Shown here: positions 59,801 through 64,000 of the stretch, one piece after another
Position numbering within the stretch: the stretch's first letter is position 1
Layout of the letters: every line of letters begins with the position of its first letter
Assembly: GCA_017461665.1 (NCBI GenBank)
Contig: JAFTXI010000013.1
Location: forward strand, 1-64,000
Length of the DNA stretch: 64,000 nucleotides
Source: Bacteroidales bacterium
GTDB lineage: Bacteria > Bacteroidota > Bacteroidia > Bacteroidales > F082
Direction: 5' to 3'
Translations under genes and position numbers: made by a program
The notes under the pieces: generated by a model
Databases searched by the model: none
Seen by the model: only the letters and a program-made list of their open reading frames with translations
What the model was told of the DNA's origin: nothing

Positions 59801-61673
59801 AGTAGGAATTAAACAAATCAAAATGATATTGCATATATGACTTGCCATCTTTTATTATGCTGTCGCTGATGTTTTCTGGAAGGTTGTTCTTGATGAAGTT
59901 ACCTGTATTAGAATATACAAACTCTCCTTCGGGTGTCTTCCATCCTAATCCGTTATTTAACTCGAAGAAAGCGAATGGTCTGTAACACAATCCAAACATA
60001 TCTTTACTCCAGAAGAATTCGTCGTGTTTCAATCCTAACTGAGCCAGAATCATTGCTGGCAAGTCTGTGTTACCACAAATCTTGTCGAAGGTTTTTCCTT
60101 TCAAGGAGTCTTGTAGCGGCTCGCCATAAATCAACATTGGAATCTTATGATGGTCGAACGACTCCATCCTGTGATTTTTATACGAAGCATGACTATGATC
60201 TGCCACGAAGATAAACAGAGTGCTGTCGTACCAATCTTGTTGTCGAGCTTTATCCATAAACATCTTTATAGCAATATCTGTATAATGTCCTGAATTGACA
60301 TATTGTTTTTCAATCTTAGGCCATTCTATCTCTTCAAATATCTTCGGAAAGTCGTAAGGAGAATGTGTGCTTTGAGTGAAGAGCGTACTGAAGAAAGGCT
60401 GCGGATGTTGCGACACCTGCTCTGCGTACCAAGGCATCACGTCGGTATCGTGATAACCGAGTTTACCTTTATAAAAACCTTCGTTGATGTCTTTACCTTC
60501 CACAATTTCATCGAACTCGTTATAACGAAGATACGACAAGATGTTTCCGTAGTTCAGTTCTCCACCGAAATAAAAACTCGTGTAATAACCTATCGAGTCC
60601 ATTTTTTTCACCAAGGAAGGAACGGCGTAATATTTATCAGGATGGTTGGTGATGGTAGTGACCGGCATTCCAGGCAAGCCGCCGAAAAGCGACGACATTG
60701 CATGTTGAGAGCGGTTGGCACTTGCATAGATATTGGTGAACAACAGACCATCTTTTTCCAGTTCGCGGAAGTTAGGTGTTATTCCGGGTTCGCCACCAAG
60801 CGACTCTATCAGGTCGGCAGACCAGCTTTCCAAGAGAACGACAATAATATTAGGTCGCTGCATTTTTAATATCGACAGTGTCGAGTCGCATGAAGTCTGA
60901 TGCAGACCTTTCGCGCGCTTCTCTGCCGTTTCAAAATCCATGTAATTGAAGTGAGCGCGCGACTCAACTTTCTTGGAGTTCAATATATTCTCCACTAAAT
61001 AATATGCCGGATTCACGCTCATCTCGTTAGCCAATTTATGACTGCTGTAATAAACCTTACTCGATGTTATCGGTATCTCGTTGAAGCCGCCACGCATACC
61101 AAGGAAAAGCAAACCGACAACCAAGACAAAACTTCCCGACATGACATAAACGTTAGGTTTTCTCTCTTCACTTCTCGACTCTGTCTCTTTAGGTTCAACG
61201 AACCTGGTATATAGCCAACAGAACAATACAGTGAAGACGCTCCAAAGAACTATCAATAACAAGGTCTGTTCCGTCTCTGCTGTATTTATCACTTCGGAAG
61301 GATTCTCCAAATACATCAAGGCTCTGTACGACAGCTTGGTTCGCCATTCTCCATAAATGCCGATGTCGCCGAAAGCTGCTAGATTATACACCGCCACCAA
61401 CAAATAGAAAAACCATCTCAAAGGAGCGAAGAGCGTATCCTTATTGATGGCAAGAGTGACAAACATATAAATAGCAGGCAAAGCCAACATAAAACTTGCG
61501 GTGGCGACATCCAAAGGCAATGCCGACCAAAAGCCCTTCAATATTTCTTTAAAAGGAATCTCGCTTAGAGTGACGAGCGACCAATATTTAATAATAAAGA
61601 TGACTCTCATCGTTGCGAAAAGCACCAACAAGAAAGCCAACATTTTCAATAAGGTAAGCCAAATCTTTTTCAT
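59799..61673 (-). CDS. LTA-synthase-family membrane sulfatase-fold transferase
   Basis: A 624-aa protein. The N-terminal half has about five transmembrane helices (about 1-200), then a periplasmic sulfatase-fold domain (about 270-600). Visible metal-site elements: VVLLESWSADLIESLGG with the first acidic ligand, SANRSQHAMSSLFGGLPGMP around the catalytic nucleophile region, and FVADHSHASYKNHRM with the Asp-His pair. Gram-negative relatives transfer phosphoglycerol or phosphoethanolamine to envelope glycans or lipids. Lipoteichoic acid itself is not expected here. The ATG at 61673 is used in place of a TTG at 61685. It starts 21 bases after the SUMF1 lipoprotein gene. Confidence 0.85.
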   Translation of the reverse strand: MKKIWLTLLKMLAFLLVLFATMRVIFIIKYWSLVTLSEIPFKEILKGFWSALPLDVATASFMLALPAIYMFVTLAINKDTLFAPLRWFFYLLVAVYNLAAFGDIGIYGEWRTKLSYRALMYLENPSEVINTAETEQTLLLIVLWSVFTVLFCWLYTRFVEPKETESRSEERKPNVYVMSGSFVLVVGLLFLGMRGGFNEIPITSSKVYYSSHKLANEMSVNPAYYLVENILNSKKVESRAHFNYMDFETAEKRAKGLHQTSCDSTLSILKMQRPNIIVVLLESWSADLIESLGGEPGITPNFRELEKDGLLFTNIYASANRSQHAMSSLFGGLPGMPVTTITNHPDKYYAVPSLVKKMDSIGYYTSFYFGGELNYGNILSYLRYNEFDEIVEGKDINEGFYKGKLGYHDTDVMPWYAEQVSQHPQPFFSTLFTQSTHSPYDFPKIFEEIEWPKIEKQYVNSGHYTDIAIKMFMDKARQQDWYDSTLFIFVADHSHASYKNHRMESFDHHKIPMLIYGEPLQDSLKGKTFDKICGNTDLPAMILAQLGLKHDEFFWSKDMFGLCYRPFAFFELNNGLGWKTPEGEFVYSNTGNFIKNNLPENISDSIIKDGKSYMQYHFDLFNSY

Positions 61674-61694
61674 AATAACAATCAAATATATTTA

Positions 61695-62864
61695 TCATTT
61701 CTCCATAACTATACGCAATCCATAACAGACATCGCTCCACGAAGGTGTTCCACTGAAACGATCTGACACTCGACAATAGCCCTCGTTGTAACTGAACGAG
61801 CCACCTCTGACAACTTTATTATTACCGCTGTCGGGTCCCGTTGGATTCGTCTGGCTGTCACTCATATAACCACCATACCAATCAGAGCACCATTCAAAGA
61901 CATTGCCACTCATATCGTAAACGCCGAGTTCATTGGGAATCTTCGTCTTGACATCATGCGACTTATAACTACTGTTGTCATTATACCACGCAACACTACC
62001 AACAGTATTGCTTCCTGAATAATTGTAATTATTGGAATGCTTACCGCCTCTCGCCGCGTACTCCCACTCCGCCTCGGTAGGAAGTCGAAATGTATTTCCG
62101 CTAAGATAGCTCAATATCTCCACAAACTCTTGAGCCATATTCCAACTAATGTTATCGACAGGTTTATTGTCACCCACATTATTACTAGGATTATCTCCCA
62201 TCACGGCATACCATAATTTCTGCGTCACTTCGGTCTCTGCTATGTAATAAGTATCGAGCGTTACATTGTGAATAGGCGTTTCATCTAAGTTGGAACCAAT
62301 ACCAGAACCACCCATAGAGAAAGTTCCTCCTTCAACTTCCATCATCACGAATGGAACTCCATTGATTGTGATTGTCTGCGTTGGAATCTCAGTATCATCA
62401 GGAACGTCCGGGTCATCATTACCACCATTATCACTTCCGTCATTGTCATTGCCACCATTGTCATCGCCACCATTGTCATTGCCGTCATCATCACCTCCAC
62501 CGGTTTCAACAGTATAGAAATCATGGATTTCAGTTTCAAAAGAACTTAATGGTGCTATAAATTTTATCTTGAAATAATATTTTGTATTGGGATTAAGTTC
62601 GGTCAATGTGATGCTAAAACTATTACCATCAACATTCATCTCCACATTCTCCGAAGACATCAAGTCTTTACTTCTGCCATAAATCAAGACGATGGCATCA
62701 GCCAGCATATCATATTCGTAAGTTCCTTCAATGACAGCTGTCGTCAATGTCGTAGCGACTTCTTCAAGATTAACATCAACGACTTCAGGCATATTGATTT
62801 CCTTACATGCCATAAAAACAATGAGCGACAATAATATCAGGCAAAGTCTTTTCATCTTTCTCAT
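61695..62864 (-). CDS. SUMF1/FGE-domain lipoprotein
   Basis: A 389-aa lipoprotein: signal to MACKE (Cys20), FN3-like domain (about 25-120), a low-complexity Gly/Asp/Asn linker (about 122-158) and a SUMF1 domain (about 165-389; GGTFSMGGSG, RLPTEAEWEYAARGG, VYDMSGNVFEWCSDWYG, VVRGGSFSYNEGYC). The usual formylglycine-generating pair of cysteines is incomplete: the position of the first reads Tyr in SYNEGYC, so sulfatase maturation is unlikely and a binding or structural role is more probable. It lies next to a sulfatase-fold transferase, whose family does not need formylglycine. Probably cotranscribed with it. Confidence 0.87.
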   Translation of the reverse strand: MRKMKRLCLILLSLIVFMACKEINMPEVVDVNLEEVATTLTTAVIEGTYEYDMLADAIVLIYGRSKDLMSSENVEMNVDGNSFSITLTELNPNTKYYFKIKFIAPLSSFETEIHDFYTVETGGGDDDGNDNGGDDNGGNDNDGSDNGGNDDPDVPDDTEIPTQTITINGVPFVMMEVEGGTFSMGGSGIGSNLDETPIHNVTLDTYYIAETEVTQKLWYAVMGDNPSNNVGDNKPVDNISWNMAQEFVEILSYLSGNTFRLPTEAEWEYAARGGKHSNNYNYSGSNTVGSVAWYNDNSSYKSHDVKTKIPNELGVYDMSGNVFEWCSDWYGGYMSDSQTNPTGPDSGNNKVVRGGSFSYNEGYCRVSDRFSGTPSWSDVCYGLRIVMEK

Positions 62865-62917
62865 TTATAAATTAACACCTAATCCAAATTTAAATTCGAG
62901 ATTATTTAAGTTGGTAG
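62865..62917 (-). pseudogene. Out-of-frame C-terminal beta-barrel remnant
   Basis: Directly after the stop of the 207-aa gene another frame reads LVVTTNLNNLEFKFGLGV and ends NL-stop, a typical last strand of an outer-membrane barrel. Its TAA abuts the SUMF1-gene ATG. It appears to be the displaced end of the upstream gene after an internal deletion. Confidence 0.6.
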
Positions 62918-63541
62918 TCACAACAAGTTAAGATTGCTCATCAGGTTTATGTACCAATTGAGTTTTTTAGATTTAGCTGGTGAAGGTTGAAATCCGAACT
63001 CACCAAAAGTGAGGCCATACGATGAGATTCCAATATCGGAACACGCGTAATTGACACTGACGAAGAAATCACGTTTAGGCTTGATAATTGTCTTATCAAT
63101 ATCCGGTTCCGTCACATATACTATTTTCTCTTCAACCACCTTTTCCGGTTTAAAATCACTCACCACCACCATTTCATAGCCGCAGTAGTTACACAAATCT
63201 TCCGGAAGCCAATTCTCCGTCTTGCCATAATCGGGATGATGTATCTCCAAGAAGGTAGCTGTTGTTGATAGATATAAAAATATTTCAGAAGATTTAAACT
63301 GCACGTCGAAATAGGTAGCAAGGTTTCCTATAAAAGTCATCCGTCTTCTTTGCTCGGCAGTGATGTTCTCCGTCGAGATTTTTATCAGAGCCATCGGCAC
63401 TTTGTTATCATCAATATGATCCATTTTATCCAACATCACAAAACCGTCTATCTTACGGAACGATCCCTCCTTTACACGAATCTGCGAGAAAGCCGCCGTC
63501 GCCGCAATTATGAAGATTATTAAAAGACAGAGTTTTTTCAT
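62918..63541 (-). CDS. Secreted protein, probably a truncated barrel-type companion of the SUMF1 gene
   Basis: A 207-aa product with a signal peptide (about 1-19, ending AAFSQ). Residues 20-140 resemble a domain often fused to or beside SUMF1 proteins in Bacteroidota (VPMALIKISTENITAEQRRR; LPEDLCNYCGYEMVV). From about 165 (DFFVSVNYACSDIGISSYG) it begins what looks like an outer-membrane beta-barrel but stops after about 40 residues. The barrel's end is found out of frame in the next 50 bases, so this is probably a deletion-damaged gene. The N-terminal domain could still be made and exported. Confidence 0.65.
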   Translation of the reverse strand: MKKLCLLIIFIIAATAAFSQIRVKEGSFRKIDGFVMLDKMDHIDDNKVPMALIKISTENITAEQRRRMTFIGNLATYFDVQFKSSEIFLYLSTTATFLEIHHPDYGKTENWLPEDLCNYCGYEMVVVSDFKPEKVVEEKIVYVTEPDIDKTIIKPKRDFFVSVNYACSDIGISSYGLTFGEFGFQPSPAKSKKLNWYINLMSNLNLL

Positions 63542-63553
63542 TTTATAATGTAG

Positions 63554-63571
63554 GGACGTATCAATACGTCC
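63554..63571. repeat. GGACGTAT hairpin
   Basis: Perfect palindrome GGACGTATcaATACGTCC just upstream of the 207-aa gene, member of the GGACRYAT family. Confidence 0.8.
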
Positions 63572-63618
63572 GCTTTAAGTTTATTTATTATTTTCAGTTA
63601 TTATAATCGTAAACTCAT

Positions 63619-63671
63619 GAGACGCAGCAATTACATATTGTTTATTTTTATTGGTGTAATTGATACTTCTC
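63619..63671. repeat. 53-bp GAGACG inverted-repeat element, copy 2, overlapping yggS
   Basis: Same arms and spacing as 47674-47726, with one extra mismatch (CTTCTC). The yggS stop codon (63631-63633) and its last 13 or so codons lie within it. Confidence 0.85.
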
Positions 63672-64000
63672 TACAGTAATTGTTAATTGTATAATTTCTC
63701 GCGCCAAAAATTTTACTTCCGACTCTGACCATTGTAGCACCTTCTTCTATGGCGATTGGATAGTCGTCCGACATTCCCATTGATATTTCTTTGAAATAAT
63801 CTTTGTCGTGGAAATAATTATCTTTCAGGAAGTCGAAGATATTTTTAAGAGATTTAAACTCGTTTCTTATCTGGTTGGTATTATCGGTGAATGTCGCCAT
63901 TCCCATGACGCCGACGATGCGGATGTTTTTCATGTTATTAAACGAATCAGATTCCATCATCTGTTTTGCCTCTTCAAGGTCGAGTCCGAATTTTGTTTCT
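63631..64000 (-). CDS. yggS: YggS/PROSC-type pyridoxal-phosphate homeostasis protein (partial, 5' end outside the window)
   Basis: C-terminal 122 residues of a PLP-binding protein that buffers PLP. Conserved stretches: ETKFGL at the window edge, [38 protein letters not shown] and KIFGARNY, where family members normally end. Here about 17 more residues follow, encoded by an ATTGTTA heptad and then by the 53-bp GAGACG inverted repeat, so the natural stop seems to have been lost to repeat insertion. The start lies beyond base 64000. Confidence 0.9.
   Translation of the reverse strand, partial: ETKFGLDLEEAKQMMESDSFNNMKNIRIVGVMGMATFTDNTNQIRNEFKSLKNIFDFLKDNYFHDKDYFKEISMGMSDDYPIAIEEGATMVRVGSKIFGARNYTINNYCREVSITPIKINNM

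Noticed and set aside
59799..61673. True lipoteichoic acid synthase
   Set aside because: All other evidence indicates a Gram-negative Bacteroidota; family relatives act on other envelope polymers.

Overview
The window reads as a chromosomal segment of a low-GC, anaerobic Bacteroidota, most likely Bacteroidales. The evidence is: many proteins with type IX secretion system (T9SS) C-terminal sorting domains; promoters of the Bacteroidota type (TAnnTTTG at -7); an electron-bifurcating [FeFe] hydrogenase; histidine breakdown through a fused FtcD; and the rpmG-DUF4295, ftsY-rimO and ffh-folD arrangements. No tRNA, rRNA, CRISPR array or insertion sequence was seen.

Layout. 0-2.6 kb: a lone tyrosine recombinase and a RhuM-family protein. 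2.7-9.7 kb: ftsE-like ATPase, an orphan N6-adenine methylase, two glycosyltransferases, murB, and an AAA/DUF4143 ATPase behind a double palindromic operator. 9.8-28.1 kb: four minus-strand T9SS cargo genes, namely two modular gingipain/HagA-like adhesins (1269 and 3353 aa) alternating with two Omp28-like thioredoxin-fold proteins. 28.4-32.6 kb: hydB-hydA-hydC. 32.7-37.5 kb: queH, another T9SS protein, a zinc-metallopeptidase lipoprotein, a small lipoprotein and a collapsed T9SS pseudogene. 37.5-41.8 kb: DUF368 (polyprenyl-phosphate translocase family), rimO, ftsY, DUF4295, rpmG. 41.9-46.4 kb: ftcD, hutI and a deoxyhypusine-synthase homologue. 46.6-55.6 kb: thioredoxin lipoprotein, WbqC, 7TM-HD phosphodiesterase, NlpC/P60 peptidase, pruA, a secreted SGNH hydrolase, fadD. 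55.6-64 kb: a TPR-PD40-OmpA protein, folD, ffh, an LTA-synthase-type transferase, a SUMF1-domain lipoprotein with a decayed companion gene, and the 3' part of a YggS gene.

The most unusual feature is a dense population of degenerate micro-tandem DNA repeats with a fixed period of 7 bp (units such as CAACAGA, AATTCCT, GTTAATT, GAAAATT, CATAATG) or 8 bp (GAGTCTCC, CAGATTTT, GAAGTTCT), often next to short perfect hairpins (GGACRYAT-n-ATRYGTCC, GAGACG...CGTCTC). They fill most gaps and also enter genes. In-frame insertions are seen in murB (twice), the methylase (twice) and rimO (about 34 residues). They supply or touch the stop codons of ftsE, the methylase, a glycosyltransferase, hydC, hutI, wbqC, rimO and yggS. 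At four promoters an array abuts the -7 box. This looks like an active repeat-spreading process that remodels gene ends, enzyme loops and promoters.

Functionally, the T9SS cargo points to surface adhesion and proteolysis. HydABC would reoxidise NADH and ferredoxin to H2. HutI and FtcD recover glutamate and one-carbon units from histidine, FolD handles the one-carbon pool, and Ffh/FtsY supply the export route.
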